Below are positions 46,222 to 55,099 of a stretch of DNA of 64,000 bases, one piece after another. The stretch is from JAIBJN01 sp963838795 (GTDB lineage Bacteria > Actinomycetota > Thermoleophilia > Gaiellales > Gaiellaceae): NCBI GenBank assembly GCA_963838795.1, contig CAWISL010000011.1, forward strand, positions 434,001 to 498,000. Reading direction: 5' to 3'. A program made the position numbers and the translations under genes. Under the pieces are notes generated by a model, which saw only the letters and a list, made by a program, of their open reading frames with translations, was not told the DNA's origin and searched no databases. Positions within the stretch are counted from its first letter, which is position 1. Each line of letters begins with the position of its first letter.

Positions 46222-46933
46222 CTACGCGCGCTGGATGCCGAGGGTGACCGCGCCCGTTGCGGACTCGCCGCCGACCGTCACCGCCACGACCGTGACCCCG
46301 CCGCTCTCCGCGTAGATGCCGTCGCTCGAGTTCGGCACGTCCTGCTCGCCCCGCTCGGCGTAAGGCTCGGTCGCGTAGATGGTGGACGTCACGTCGGGAT
46401 CGAAGAAGAGCTGGCCGGTGTGCGTCTGCTTGCCGATCGGCGCTCACCTTCACGTGGATGTGCACCGCGCGGCCCGAGTACCAGCCGGGGAAGACCGTGC
46501 GGAAGTCGGCGACGCCGTCGGCGCCCGTTATCTGGACGCCGCGGCAGAACGTCTCGCCGTCGGCGCCGTCGACGCCCGAGTAGGCGCCGCCGGCGTCGCA
46601 GTGCCAGAGATCCACGGCGGCGCCTTCGATCGGCTCGCAGGCTTCGGCGTCGACGACGCTGACGCGGAGGTCGAGCGGGAGCCCGGGCCTGCCCTCCGTG
46701 AGGTCGCTTCGCACCAGGTCGAGGTCGAGGTAGTAGGGGCCCTCGGTCAGCTCGGGCATGAGGACGCAGTCGGGGGCGGCCGTCGCGGCCGGGTCGGTCG
46801 TCGCTTCAGCGGCGGAAGTCGTCGCCGCCGAGTCGCCGTCCCCCGAGCACGCCGCCGCCACGGCAGCCAGCCCGACGCCGCCGGCCCATTGCAGGACACG
46901 GCGCCGCGTGATCGGCTTCTCGAGATCGGCCAC
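46222..46933 (-). pseudogene. Intradiol ring-cleavage dioxygenase-like protein, frameshifted
   Basis: From GTG 46933 (an in-frame start upstream at 46954 is possible) the protein begins with a twin-Arg lipoprotein-type signal (ITRRRVLQWAGGVGL, AAAC). It continues TEGPYYLDLDLVRSDL, VDLWHCDAGGAYSGV, FRTVFPGWYSGRAVHIHVKV, the intradiol dioxygenase fold with its Tyr and His iron ligands. At about 46435 one base breaks the frame; the family sequence resumes as IGKQTHTGQLFFDPDVTSTI and ends at TAG 46222. Homologues cleave catechol-type rings. Possibly a sequencing error. Confidence 0.75.
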
Positions 46934-47074
46934 GGCGCGAAGTCTCGCTCGCAAGTCTAAGAGGAGCCTGAGCGGAGCCTAGGAGTCGCCTAAGGGTCAG
47001 GCGCGACAGGACGCCGTCGCCCCGCGTGTTGTGGCCTTGGGTGAGCCGTCCGGCGCGGAGGGCAGGCTTGCAGG

Positions 47075-48190
47075 ATGGAGGGGCGCCGGGTCGAGGAGCG
47101 CATCGTCTACTTCCGCCCGCGGGCGATCCTCGTCGTCCTCGGGATCATCCTCGCCGCGGCCGCGATCCTCGCGCTGTTGTACCTCGCCTGGCACATCATC
47201 ACGTGGATCCTGGTCGCGCTGTTCCTCACGCTCGCGCTCAATCCGGCCGTCGAGTTCTTCCAGCGTCGCGGCCTGGGGCGAAGCGTCTCCTCGCTGATCG
47301 TCTTCATCCTGGCGCTCACCGGCTTCGCGGCTCTCGGGGCGCTTCTCATCCCTCCGCTCGTCGACCAGATCGAGGAGTTCGTCGACGCCGTCCCCGGCTT
47401 CGTCGAGGACCTGACCGCCGGCCGTGGCCCGCTCGGTGTCCTCCAGGACGAGTACCAGATCGTCGACAGGGTCGAGGAGGCGATCGAGGACCAGGGCGCC
47501 GGTGGCATCCTCGGCGTCACCAACGTCGGGCTGGCGGTTGCTCGAGGGGTCGTCGCCTTCGTCGTCGGCGTGGCGACGATCGCCTTTCTCACCATCTTCA
47601 TGCTGATCGAGGGGCCCCGGCTCGTCACCCGCTTCGAGGGCTCGCTGCCCGAGAACATGAAGCCGCGGTGGGAGCGGGTCTCCCGCGACATCTACCGCAC
47701 GGTCGGCGGCTACGTCGGCGGGAACCTCCTCATCAGCCTGATCGCCGGCATCGGCGCGGCGATCCTGCTCTTCGCGGTCGGGTCCAGCTACGCGATCGCG
47801 CTCGCCGTCGTGGTTGCGATCCTCGATCTCATCCCGCTCGCGGGCGCCACGCTCGCGGCGATCATCGTGGCCACGGTCTCCTTCATCGAGCTCGGCTGGG
47901 TGAAAGCGCTGATCGTCGTCGTGTTCTTCGTCCTCTACCAGCAGCTCGAGAACCACATCCTCCAGCCGGTCATCTACGGGCACACGGTGCAGCTCTCGCC
48001 TCTGACGGTGCTGATAGCCATCCTCATCGGGGCCGAGCTCCTCGGAATCCTGGGCGCCTTGGCGGCCATTCCGGTCGCGGGGATCATTCAGGCCATCTTT
48101 CGGGAGATCGTGCGCTGGCGGCGGGAGTCGATCGTCGTTCCAGGGGTCGAGGTGGCGCTGCCGGACGAGCCGGCCGGCGAGTCCTCGTAG
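47075..48190 (+). CDS. AI-2E family transporter
   Basis: A 371-residue membrane protein. It shows the typical N-terminal helices (ILVVLGIILAAAAILALLYL), LVALFLTLALNPAVEFFQRRGL and a central soluble region rich in Asp/Glu. The family core DLIPLAGATLAAIIVATVSF with LYQQLENHILQPVIYGHTVQLSPL follows. Members are general permeases; substrates range from AI-2-like signals to ions. Short tail of about 30 residues. Confidence 0.9.
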   Translation: MEGRRVEERIVYFRPRAILVVLGIILAAAAILALLYLAWHIITWILVALFLTLALNPAVEFFQRRGLGRSVSSLIVFILALTGFAALGALLIPPLVDQIEEFVDAVPGFVEDLTAGRGPLGVLQDEYQIVDRVEEAIEDQGAGGILGVTNVGLAVARGVVAFVVGVATIAFLTIFMLIEGPRLVTRFEGSLPENMKPRWERVSRDIYRTVGGYVGGNLLISLIAGIGAAILLFAVGSSYAIALAVVVAILDLIPLAGATLAAIIVATVSFIELGWVKALIVVVFFVLYQQLENHILQPVIYGHTVQLSPLTVLIAILIGAELLGILGALAAIPVAGIIQAIFREIVRWRRESIVVPGVEVALPDEPAGESS

Positions 48191-48236
48191 CGACTCGACT
48201 TGACGACCGCGCTCGGTCGTTTAGGATGCCGTCACG

Positions 48237-49046
48237 ATGGTCGGGGGAACATCGCGCAGATGGCCAGGTCTGGCGATCGCGGTCGGGGCGGTCGCCCTCC
48301 TCCTCGGCACCGCCGAAACCGCGCAGGCGCAGGTCACGTGCCTCGGCGAGATCGCCATCGACGTCGGAACCCCCGGCAACGACATCATCATCGGGTCGCC
48401 GGGAGACGACGTCATCAACGGTCTCGGCGGCAACGACGTGATCCAGGGCGGCCTTGGCGACGACACCATATGCGGCGACACGGGCAACGATCGGATCAGC
48501 GGAGGGCTCGGGAACGATCAGCTGTCAGGTGGGGGCGACGTCGACCGGTTGACGGGTGCCGATGGTAACGACGCCCTGTTCGGTGATCTCGGCGGCGACG
48601 AGCTCCTCGGCCAGGAGGGCCTCGACGAGCTTTCCGGCGGCGGTGGGGACGACATTCTCCGAGGGGGCGACTCCAACGATCTCATTAGGGGTGGTTCTGG
48701 CGAAGACACGATTGCTGGAGGAGACGGCGGAGACGAGATCTTCGGCGACGAAGGCGTGGACCGAATCAACGGAGGTCAAGACAGCGATCGCGTGTTCGGG
48801 GGCAGCGATCACGACCGACTGAGCGGTGACGGTGGTAGCGACAGCCTCTTCGGAGGCGCCGACGAAGACACCGTTTTCGGGAATGCAGGTGGCGACACAC
48901 TGAAGGGCGACTCGGCGGGCGACAGGCTGTTGGGCGGACGCGGAAACGACGACCTCCGGGGCGACTCGGGCCGTGACCGGTGCAACGGCGGAGCCGGCAA
49001 CGGCGACACGGGCTTCAGCTGCGAGGTGAGACGCGGGATCCCGTAA
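48237..49046 (+). CDS. Secreted calcium-binding (RTX-type) repeat protein
   Basis: A 269-residue protein with a signal peptide ending near ETAQAQV. Almost the whole mature part is about 20 tandem nonapeptides of the GGxGxDxLx type (for example GGLGNDQLSGGGDVDRLTGA). These form a calcium-dependent beta roll. It ends in GNGDTGFSCEVR, a common C-cap in actinobacterial members. No enzymatic domain, so binding, adhesion or surface structure is likely. Confidence 0.85.
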   Translation: MVGGTSRRWPGLAIAVGAVALLLGTAETAQAQVTCLGEIAIDVGTPGNDIIIGSPGDDVINGLGGNDVIQGGLGDDTICGDTGNDRISGGLGNDQLSGGGDVDRLTGADGNDALFGDLGGDELLGQEGLDELSGGGGDDILRGGDSNDLIRGGSGEDTIAGGDGGDEIFGDEGVDRINGGQDSDRVFGGSDHDRLSGDGGSDSLFGGADEDTVFGNAGGDTLKGDSAGDRLLGGRGNDDLRGDSGRDRCNGGAGNGDTGFSCEVRRGIP

Positions 49047-49089
49047 CCCGCGCGGGCCCACGTGCCCGACGTGTCGACCGCTGCTCGAG

Positions 49090-49162
49090 CGCGCCTGGGA
49101 GGATTCGAACCTCCGACCCGCGGATTAGAAGTCCGCTGCTCTGTCCACTGAGCTACAGGCGC
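49090..49162 (-). tRNA. tRNA-Arg(TCT)
   Basis: Minus-strand cloverleaf: acceptor GCGCCTG/CAGGCGC, D arm GCTC/GAGC, anticodon loop ACTTCTAA (anticodon TCT) on stem GCGGA/TCCGC, T arm GGAGG-TTCGAAT-CCTCC. CCA not encoded. Divergent from tRNA-His. Confidence 0.95.
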
Positions 49163-49202
49163 CGGGCGCACCGTAGCACCCGCTAAACTCGACTTCTGGC
49201 GC

Positions 49203-49276
49203 GGAGGGCGTAGCTCAGCTGGTAGAGCCCCGGGTTGTGGTCCCGGTGGTCGTGGGTTCGAATCCCATCGCCCTCC
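49203..49276 (+). tRNA. tRNA-His(GTG)
   Basis: Cloverleaf with acceptor GAGGGCG/CGCCCTC, the extra 5' G (49203) opposite discriminator C (49276) that marks tRNA-His, anticodon loop TTGTGGT (GTG) and T arm GTGGG-TTCGAAT-CCCAT. Confidence 0.95.
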
Positions 49277-49436
49277 CCTAGGACCTCAGGGTTGAGGTCC
49301 GAAAAGGCCGAGGATCCGATCTCTCTCAAGCGGTGCGGCGGCGCCGGTGGGCTTCCGCCGCTGGGCGACGAGGCGGCTGCTGCCGCCGGCGGAGAAGGCG
49401 CGGGCGTCGCAAACGAGCCTCGGCCGGCGCGACGCC

Positions 49437-50780
49437 CCGTCCGGGATTGTCAGTGCGGCGAGTGACGTGCTTGGGTGTGCCCCCTGTGAGTACGCTCCGC
49501 GCTGAGGAGGTGCGGTTGGCGCGTCGGATCTACATCCACGTTGGGCTGTACAAGACCGGGACGACGTATCTGCAGCGGGCGCTCTGGGAGAGTCAGCAGC
49601 AGCTCGCCGAGGACGGCGTGCTGTTGCCGGGGGACAGCCATCAGGCTCAGCGGCGTGCGTTCTGGGATCTGCTGGGAAGGCGGTTCCGTGGCGTCGAGCA
49701 GGCCAAGGTGCCGGGGGCCTGGCAAGAGCTGGTCGAGACGGCGCGGCAGTGGACGGGCCGGGAGGTGCTGCTCTCCGAGGAGTTCCTGGTCAACGCGCGG
49801 CCTGCGCACGTGCGCCGGATCGTGCGCGCCTTCGAGCCGGCCGAGGTGCACGTCGTGATCACGGTGCGCGACTTGGGCCGAGTGATCGGCTCGACGTGGC
49901 AGCAGGAGGTGTCCAGGGGACGCACCTGGGCGTGGTCGGAGTTCGTTGCTGCGGTTCGGGACCCGGAGCAGGGTCCGGCGACCGCCGGCGTGGCGTTCTG
50001 GCTGCGGCAGGACCTGAAGAAGGTTCTGGCTACCTGGACGACCGCCGTGCCGCCTGAGCGCATCCACGTCGTGGTGGTGCCCCCCGCCGGGTCGCCGTCC
50101 ACCCGGATCCTGGAGCTCTTCGCCGCGGCCACCGACGTCGAGGTCTCCACGCTCACCGCGACCACCGAGCTGGGCAACCCCTCGGTCGGAGCGGCCGAGA
50201 CCGAGCTGCTGCGCCGGCTCAACGAGGGCCTGGCCGGCAAGCTGAACGAGCGCCAGTACCGGCGCATGGTCGAACGGGCTGTGAAGCCGGTCCTGCGGAA
50301 ACGTACGACGAGCACCCGCATACGGCTACCCGAGTCACAGCGAGCCTGGGTCGCCGAGCGCTCCAACGAGATGATCGAGATCCTCACGAATGGCCCGTAC
50401 GACATCGTCGGTGAGCTCGGCGACCTGCTGCCCTCCGACGACGTCTACGCCGGCGGTGACCCCGACCAGGTCGCCGACAAGGATCTCGCCGAGGCGGCCA
50501 TCGCGTCCCTGACCGCGACCGTGGAGCACTATGCGGCGTACTGGTGGCGCACCAAGAAGCGCGACCAAAGCAGCGTGGCGGGAAGACGTGAACGTATCGC
50601 CAGTGCGGGTCGGGCGCTCGGGTACCGGGCCAGGGTGGGAGCGCTCGAGCGGGCCGACCGCAACCCGATGCTGGCCCGCGCGGCACGCATGTACCTGCGC
50701 TGGACGACGCGGCGCGCGCCCCACGCATAAGCAGGGGGCTCGGCTCCGAGCCGCGAACCGCCACCGGCTACGCGGGGCGC
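49437..50780 (+). repeat. Tandem duplication unit, copy 1
   Basis: A 1,344-bp unit carrying a whole sulfotransferase-like gene with its ribosome site and about 50 bases of trailer. It is identical to 50960-52303 except for 12 bases, all of which I find inside the coding region. Confidence 0.9.
49516..50730 (+). CDS. Sulfotransferase-like protein, copy 1 (altered PAPS loop)
   Basis: A 404-residue protein. TTG 49516 is five bases after GAGGAGG and begins the family-typical ARRIYIHVG; GTG 49486 in frame is an alternative. The 5'-phosphosulfate-binding loop normally reads GLPKTGTTYLQ; here it is GLYKTGTTYLQ. Further on, VITVRDLGRVIGSTWQ fits the 3'-phosphate-binding strand. The C-terminal half is alpha-helical and of unclear relation. 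Such proteins transfer sulfate to carbohydrates or peptides. A second copy follows 309 bases later. Confidence 0.8.
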   Translation: MARRIYIHVGLYKTGTTYLQRALWESQQQLAEDGVLLPGDSHQAQRRAFWDLLGRRFRGVEQAKVPGAWQELVETARQWTGREVLLSEEFLVNARPAHVRRIVRAFEPAEVHVVITVRDLGRVIGSTWQQEVSRGRTWAWSEFVAAVRDPEQGPATAGVAFWLRQDLKKVLATWTTAVPPERIHVVVVPPAGSPSTRILELFAAATDVEVSTLTATTELGNPSVGAAETELLRRLNEGLAGKLNERQYRRMVERAVKPVLRKRTTSTRIRLPESQRAWVAERSNEMIEILTNGPYDIVGELGDLLPSDDVYAGGDPDQVADKDLAEAAIASLTATVEHYAAYWWRTKKRDQSSVAGRRERIASAGRALGYRARVGALERADRNPMLARAARMYLRWTTRRAPHA

Positions 50781-50785
50781 CCCGC

Positions 50786-50880
50786 AAAGTGTTCCTGTTC
50801 GAACTCAACGAGGTGCCGTGGCGCATCCGTCGACGACTACGTCGAGCGCAGCTCGGGCGGGTGATCGCCCCGAGGACGAT
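50786..50880 (+). pseudogene. Remnant of a phosphodiesterase-like N-terminus
   Basis: Between the duplicated genes, KVFLFELNEVPWRI can be read, a start string I associate with type I phosphodiesterase/alkaline-phosphatase-fold proteins of surface-glycan clusters. A frame change follows (DDYVERSSG). A short fossil, if real. Confidence 0.3.
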
Positions 50881-50959
50881 CAGCGCACGATCGTCCGCTC
50901 GCTCGGAGAGCTCGCCGCTGCTGGGGGCGCGATCGCCAAGGGCAAGCTGGAACACCGCG

Positions 50960-52303
50960 CCGTCCGGGATTGTCAGTGCGGCGAGTGACGTGCTTGGGTG
51001 TGCCCCCTGTGAGTACGCTCCGCGCTGAGGAGGTGCGGTTGGCGCGTCGGATCTACATCCACGTTGGGCTGCCCAAGACCGGGACGACGTATCTGCAGCG
51101 GGTGCTCTGGGAGAGTCAGCAGCAGCTCGCCGAGGACGGCGTGCTGTTGCCGGGGGACAGCCATCAGGCTCAGCGGCGTGCGTTCTGGGATCTGCTGGGA
51201 AGGCGGTTCCGTGGCGTCGAGCAGGCCAAGGTGCCGGGGGCCTGGCAAGAGCTGGTCGAGACGGCGCGGCAGTGGACGGGCCGGGAGGTGCTGCTCTCCG
51301 AGGAGTTCCTGGTCAACGCGCGGCCTGCGCACGTGCGCCGGATCGTGCGCGCCTTCGAGCCGGCCGAGGTGCACGTCGTGATCACGGTGCGCGACTTGGG
51401 CCGAGTGATCGGCTCGATGTGGCAGGCGGAGCTGTCCGAGGGACGCACCTGGGCGTGGTCGGAGTTCGTTGCTGCGGTTCGGGACCCGGAGCAGGGTCCG
51501 GCGACCGCCGGCGTGGCGTTCTGGCTGCGGCAGGACCTGAAGAAGGTTCTGGCTACCTGGACGACCGCCGTGCCGCCTGAGCGCATCCACGTCGTGGTGG
51601 TGCCCCCCGCCGGGTCGCCGTCCACCCGGATCCTGGAGCTCTTCGCCGCGGCCACCGACGTCGAGGTCTCCACGCTCACCGCGACCACCGAGCTGGGCAA
51701 CCCCTCGGTCGGAGCGGCCGAGACCGAGCTGCTGCGCCGGCTCAACGAGGGCCTGGCCGGCAAGCTGAACGAGCGCCAGTACCGGCACATGGTCAAACGG
51801 GCTGTGAAGCCGGTCCTGCGGAAACGTACGACGAGCACCCGCATACGGCTACCCGAGTCACAGCGAGCCTGGGTCGCCGAGCGCTCCAACGAGATGATCG
51901 AGATCCTCACGAATGGCCCGTACGACATCGTCGGTGAGCTCGGCGACCTGCTGCCCTCCGACGACGTCTACGCCGGCGGTGACCCCGACCAGGTCGCCGA
52001 CAAGGATCTCGCCGAGGCGGCCATCGCGTCCCTGACCGCGACCGTGGAGCACTATGCGGCGTACTGGTGGCGCACCAAGAAGCGCGACCAAAGCAGCGTG
52101 GCGGGAAGACGTGAACGTATCGCCAGTGCGGGTCGGGCGCTCGGGTACCGGGCCAGGGTGGGAGCGCTCGAGCGGGCCGACCGCAACCCGATGCTGGCCC
52201 GCGCGGCACGCATGTACCTGCGCTGGACGACGCGGCGCGCGCCCAACGCATAAGCAGGGGGCTCGGCTCCGAGCCGCGAACCGCCACCGGCTACGCGGGG
52301 CGC
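50960..52303 (+). repeat. Tandem duplication unit, copy 2
   Basis: Second 1,344-bp copy, offset 1,523 bases from the first, with 179 unrelated bases in between. Confidence 0.9.
51039..52253 (+). CDS. Sulfotransferase-like protein, copy 2 (canonical PAPS loop)
   Basis: A 404-residue protein from TTG 51039 with the same strong ribosome site as copy 1. It has the normal GLPKTGTTYLQ loop. Relative to copy 1 it differs at nine residues: Y12P, A22V, T127M, Q130A, V132L, R134E, R250H, E253K and H403N. Four fall within eight residues, just after the VRDLGRVIGS strand. This is probably the active, ancestral-like form. Confidence 0.8.
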   Translation: MARRIYIHVGLPKTGTTYLQRVLWESQQQLAEDGVLLPGDSHQAQRRAFWDLLGRRFRGVEQAKVPGAWQELVETARQWTGREVLLSEEFLVNARPAHVRRIVRAFEPAEVHVVITVRDLGRVIGSMWQAELSEGRTWAWSEFVAAVRDPEQGPATAGVAFWLRQDLKKVLATWTTAVPPERIHVVVVPPAGSPSTRILELFAAATDVEVSTLTATTELGNPSVGAAETELLRRLNEGLAGKLNERQYRHMVKRAVKPVLRKRTTSTRIRLPESQRAWVAERSNEMIEILTNGPYDIVGELGDLLPSDDVYAGGDPDQVADKDLAEAAIASLTATVEHYAAYWWRTKKRDQSSVAGRRERIASAGRALGYRARVGALERADRNPMLARAARMYLRWTTRRAPNA

Positions 52304-52512
52304 GGCGTGGAACCGCTGGGCGAACGCGTCGGCCTCGGTGGGGTCGCACGCGCTGATGACGCTGAACTCGGCGTTGCGGGCCCACCTCGACGTCGATGCA
52401 GAGAGCAATCGCGCGATCGCCCCGACCCTGGATTCCGACACCGAAACTACCGCAAACCCGCATGGGAGGTACGTTTCGGAACGCTTCCTCCCCCTCGCCC
52501 CTCGCCCCTCGG
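52304..52512. other. Non-coding stretch after the duplication
   Basis: About 210 bases; a short minus-strand stretch (VISACDPTEADAFAQRF) looks protein-like and may be the fragment of a lost gene, but it is too short to classify. Confidence 0.3.
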
Positions 52513-52722
52513 CTACGGCTTCTTCCGTGACTCGCGCAGGATCTCGGCGAGCTTCCGTGCGGCGGTCGGGCCGCGCTCCTTGACCGTCCTGGCGACCAAC
52601 GGCCCGTGCTTCTTCGCCGAGCGCTGCGCCGCCTGGAGAATCGCGCGCCGCTGCTCGGGCGGAATCCGCTTCCACCCCTGCTGGGCCTTCATCGCGACGA
52701 GGAGGACCTTGAACGCCGGCAT
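52513..52722 (-). CDS. Small basic conserved-looking protein
   Basis: A 69-residue, Lys/Arg-rich, helical protein (WKRIPPEQRRAILQAAQRSA; KKHGPLVARTVKERGPTAAR). I recall similar short proteins of unknown function in actinobacteria. It follows the SOD gene by 20 bases in the same direction and may share its transcript. Confidence 0.6.
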   Translation of the reverse strand: MPAFKVLLVAMKAQQGWKRIPPEQRRAILQAAQRSAKKHGPLVARTVKERGPTAARKLAEILRESRKKP

Positions 52723-52742
52723 GGGCTCAGCCTAGCTGGAGA

Positions 52743-53345
52743 TCAGTCTTCCGAGAAGCGCTCGGCGACCCTCGTCCAATCGACCGTCTCCCACCAGGCG
52801 TCGATGTAGTCGGGACGTCGGTTCTGATACGTCAGGTAGTAGGCGTGCTCCCAGACGTCGACGCCCAGGAGCGGTGTCTTCCCGTCGGAGATGGGGTTGT
52901 CCTGGTTGGCCGTCGAGACGACGCCGAGCGCGCCGCCGTCGAGGACGAGCCAGGCCCAGCCGGAGCCGAACTGGTTGACGCCGGCGTCCTTGAGCTTGCC
53001 CTGGAAGTCCGCGAACGAGCCGAAGGCCTCGTCGATGGCGGCGCCGAGATCTCCGCCCGGCGCGCCGCCCCCCTCGGGGCTCATGCTCTCCCAGAAGAGC
53101 GTGTGGTTGTAGTGCCCGCCGCCGTTGTTGCGGACCGCCGCCCGCTTGTCGTCGGGGATGCGGTCGAGGCTCGTCAGGACCTCCTCGACCGGGCTCTCGG
53201 CCCATTCGGTGCCCTCGAGCGCAGCGTTGACCTTGTCCACGTAGGCCTGGTGGTGCTTGTCGTGGTGAATCCGCATCGTCTGCTCGTCGATGTGCGGCTC
53301 GAGGGCGTTGTAGTCGTAGGGGAGAGGTGGGACGGCGTACGCCAT
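52743..53345 (-). CDS. sod: Iron/manganese superoxide dismutase
   Basis: A 200-residue enzyme with GGAG before ATG 53345. All metal ligands are visible: the His in MRIHHDKHHQAYV, the His of NNGGGHYNHTLFW, and Asp and His of DVWEHAYYLTYQNRRPDYI. FGSGWAWLVL is the family core. It converts superoxide to oxygen and peroxide. Fe or Mn cannot be decided by eye. Confidence 0.95.
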   Translation of the reverse strand: MAYAVPPLPYDYNALEPHIDEQTMRIHHDKHHQAYVDKVNAALEGTEWAESPVEEVLTSLDRIPDDKRAAVRNNGGGHYNHTLFWESMSPEGGGAPGGDLGAAIDEAFGSFADFQGKLKDAGVNQFGSGWAWLVLDGGALGVVSTANQDNPISDGKTPLLGVDVWEHAYYLTYQNRRPDYIDAWWETVDWTRVAERFSED

Positions 53346-53588
53346 TGAGATCGCTCCTTCGTCGCCTTGACGCCACGGAGGTTATCGGCCGAAGAGGCCA
53401 CTTGTGCCGTGCCCCGCGGACCTGAGATCGTGGCTCCGGGAACAGGGCGACCCGGAGACTCGGCTTCTGCGGCCCAAGCCTGAGTCTCCGGGCCAGGCTC
53501 TCGCGGTATGCCAGGCATCACTCGGGATCGGGTTTCCCGAGGGCGAGATCGTCGGACTATAGCCAGATCCCCGGGGAAGTCAAGAAGA

Positions 53589-53617
53589 TTGTAAAGTGAA
53601 CGAAAGACTTCTATCCT
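53589..53617 (+). promoter_or_regulatory. Promoter of the XRE-TPR gene
   Basis: TTGTAA and TATCCT are separated by exactly 17 bases; transcription would begin near 53624, four bases before GTG 53628. The message is therefore probably leaderless, which agrees with the lack of a ribosome site. Confidence 0.5.
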
Positions 53618-53627
53618 TGACTCGACA

Positions 53628-54962
53628 GTGACAAGTCTGGAAACGGTCACCGAACCCGAGGCCCCCGCGACGCTGGGACAACGTCTCCGCCAGGCCCGGG
53701 TGGCGCGCGGCCTCACCCAGTCCGAGCTCGCCGACAGCCGCTTCTCGAAGCAGTACGTGAGCCAGCTCGAGCGCGATCGGCTTCGGCCGACGGAGGAGAC
53801 GCTCCGCTGGCTCGCCGAGCGGCTGGACGTCGATGCCTCGTACCTCGCCACGGGGATCGACGGGCGCCAGCGCGAGCGCCTCGAGAGCGCGGTCTCGCGG
53901 GCGGAGGCCGCTGGAGAGTCGCACGACTACGCGGAGGCGATCGGTTTGCTCGCCGAGGTCAAGGGCTCGCTTCCGGACGACTCGGCAGACGACCTCGAGC
54001 TGCGGATGCTGCTCGCCGAGTCGTGGGCGCGCATGTACATCGGCGAGATGCGCGAGGCCCTGCCGCTGCTGGCGCGGGCCCGGGAGATCGTCGAAGGCTC
54101 GGTCTTCTCGGACGTGGATCGGGCCGAGGTTCTCTTCCGGCTCGGGTGCTGCCGCTACCGCCTGACCTCGGTGTCGACGGCGCTGGCGCTCTTCACCGAG
54201 GCGCTCGAGCTCGCCGAGCGCTCGGGGATCCCGTGCGACCGCCTCCGGTCGCGCATCTTCGGATGGCGCTCACGCTGCTACCGGAGACAGCGTGACTGGG
54301 AGGCCGCGCGCGAGGACGTCGAGCGCGCGCTGGAGCTCGCGGAAGCCCTGGACGATCCGCGGGCAACCGCCGATGCGTACTTCCTGGGGGCGCTGGTCGC
54401 GGAACGCCGCGGGCAGTGGGTGGCGGCCCGCGCCTACGCCGAGAAGGCCAAGGCCCTCTACGAGCAGATCGAGGACCGGGCGAACACGGGCAAGCTCCTC
54501 ACCACCCTCGGCGGCCTGACCTTCCTGCTCGGGAAGCCGGACGAGTCGATCCCGCTTTTCAAGCAGGCCTTCGCGGTCGCGCTCGAGGTCGGGAGCGACG
54601 CCGACGCCGCACAGGCGGTCTCGTCCCTCGCGCAGGTTCACCTGCGCACGGGCCAGGTCGAGCTCGCGGAGGAGCAGGCGCGGCACGCCCTCGAGCTCCT
54701 GGCCGACCGCGTCGACTTCATCGACGAGATCGGAAATGCCCAGCTCGTGCTCGGGCGCTCGCTGCTCGAGCAGGGCCAGCTCGACGAGGCCGCGGAGAAG
54801 TTCCGGGCCGCGGAGCGGAGCTTCGACCAGCTGTCCTCGGCGAGCCACAAGGCGGCCGCCTGGACCGCCCAGGCGGAGCTGGCGGTGGAGCGCGGCGACA
54901 AGGAAGCCGCGATCACCCTCTATCAGCGCGCCGTGCAGGCGCTCCAGGACTTTCGTTTCTAG
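53628..54962 (+). CDS. XRE-family regulator with TPR domain (RRNPP-like)
   Basis: A 444-residue protein. Residues 16-72 are a Cro/CI-type helix-turn-helix (LGQRLRQARVARGLTQSELA, SKQYVSQLERDRLRPTEETL). Residues 85-444 are helical TPR repeats (for example YAEAIGLLAEV, EAAREDVERALELAEAL, RGDKEAAITLYQRAVQAL). This layout and length match the RRNPP family (PlcR, Rgg, NprR), whose TPR domain binds short secreted peptides and controls the HTH. The tiny hydrophobic peptide encoded two bases downstream supports a receptor role. No peptide-contact residues can be assigned by eye. Confidence 0.85.
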   Translation: MTSLETVTEPEAPATLGQRLRQARVARGLTQSELADSRFSKQYVSQLERDRLRPTEETLRWLAERLDVDASYLATGIDGRQRERLESAVSRAEAAGESHDYAEAIGLLAEVKGSLPDDSADDLELRMLLAESWARMYIGEMREALPLLARAREIVEGSVFSDVDRAEVLFRLGCCRYRLTSVSTALALFTEALELAERSGIPCDRLRSRIFGWRSRCYRRQRDWEAAREDVERALELAEALDDPRATADAYFLGALVAERRGQWVAARAYAEKAKALYEQIEDRANTGKLLTTLGGLTFLLGKPDESIPLFKQAFAVALEVGSDADAAQAVSSLAQVHLRTGQVELAEEQARHALELLADRVDFIDEIGNAQLVLGRSLLEQGQLDEAAEKFRAAERSFDQLSSASHKAAAWTAQAELAVERGDKEAAITLYQRAVQALQDFRF

Positions 54963-54964
54963 GA

Positions 54965-55099
54965 ATGCGGGGGGTCGTTCTGACGCGACGAAGGGAGGTG
55001 AGCCAGAACGTGAGCCGGGCCTCGTTCCACATCCTTCTCGTCACCGCCGTGGTGCTCCTCGCGAGCATCGCCGGCGTGGGCTTCCCCGACGGGCCGTAG
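54965..55099 (+). CDS. Small hydrophobic peptide, possible signal propeptide
   Basis: ATG 54965 begins two bases after the regulator stop and gives 44 residues. GTG 55010, 11 bases after GGGAGG, gives a 29-residue form. Both have a positively charged start, a hydrophobic run (ILLVTAVVLLASIAG) like a signal peptide, and a short tail ending GFPDGP. This is what a secreted propeptide of the PapR/Phr type looks like. It could also be a membrane microprotein unrelated to signalling. Confidence 0.55.
   Translation: MRGVVLTRRREVSQNVSRASFHILLVTAVVLLASIAGVGFPDGP

Noticed and set aside
47026..48441. Plus-strand frame of 471 codons overlapping the AI-2E gene
   Set aside because: Arg/His/Pro-rich alternative frame of a well-supported membrane protein gene.
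49437..52303. Diversity-generating retroelement acting on the duplicated genes
   Set aside because: The 12 differences are not concentrated at adenines, no reverse transcriptase is near, and the changes are spread along the gene.
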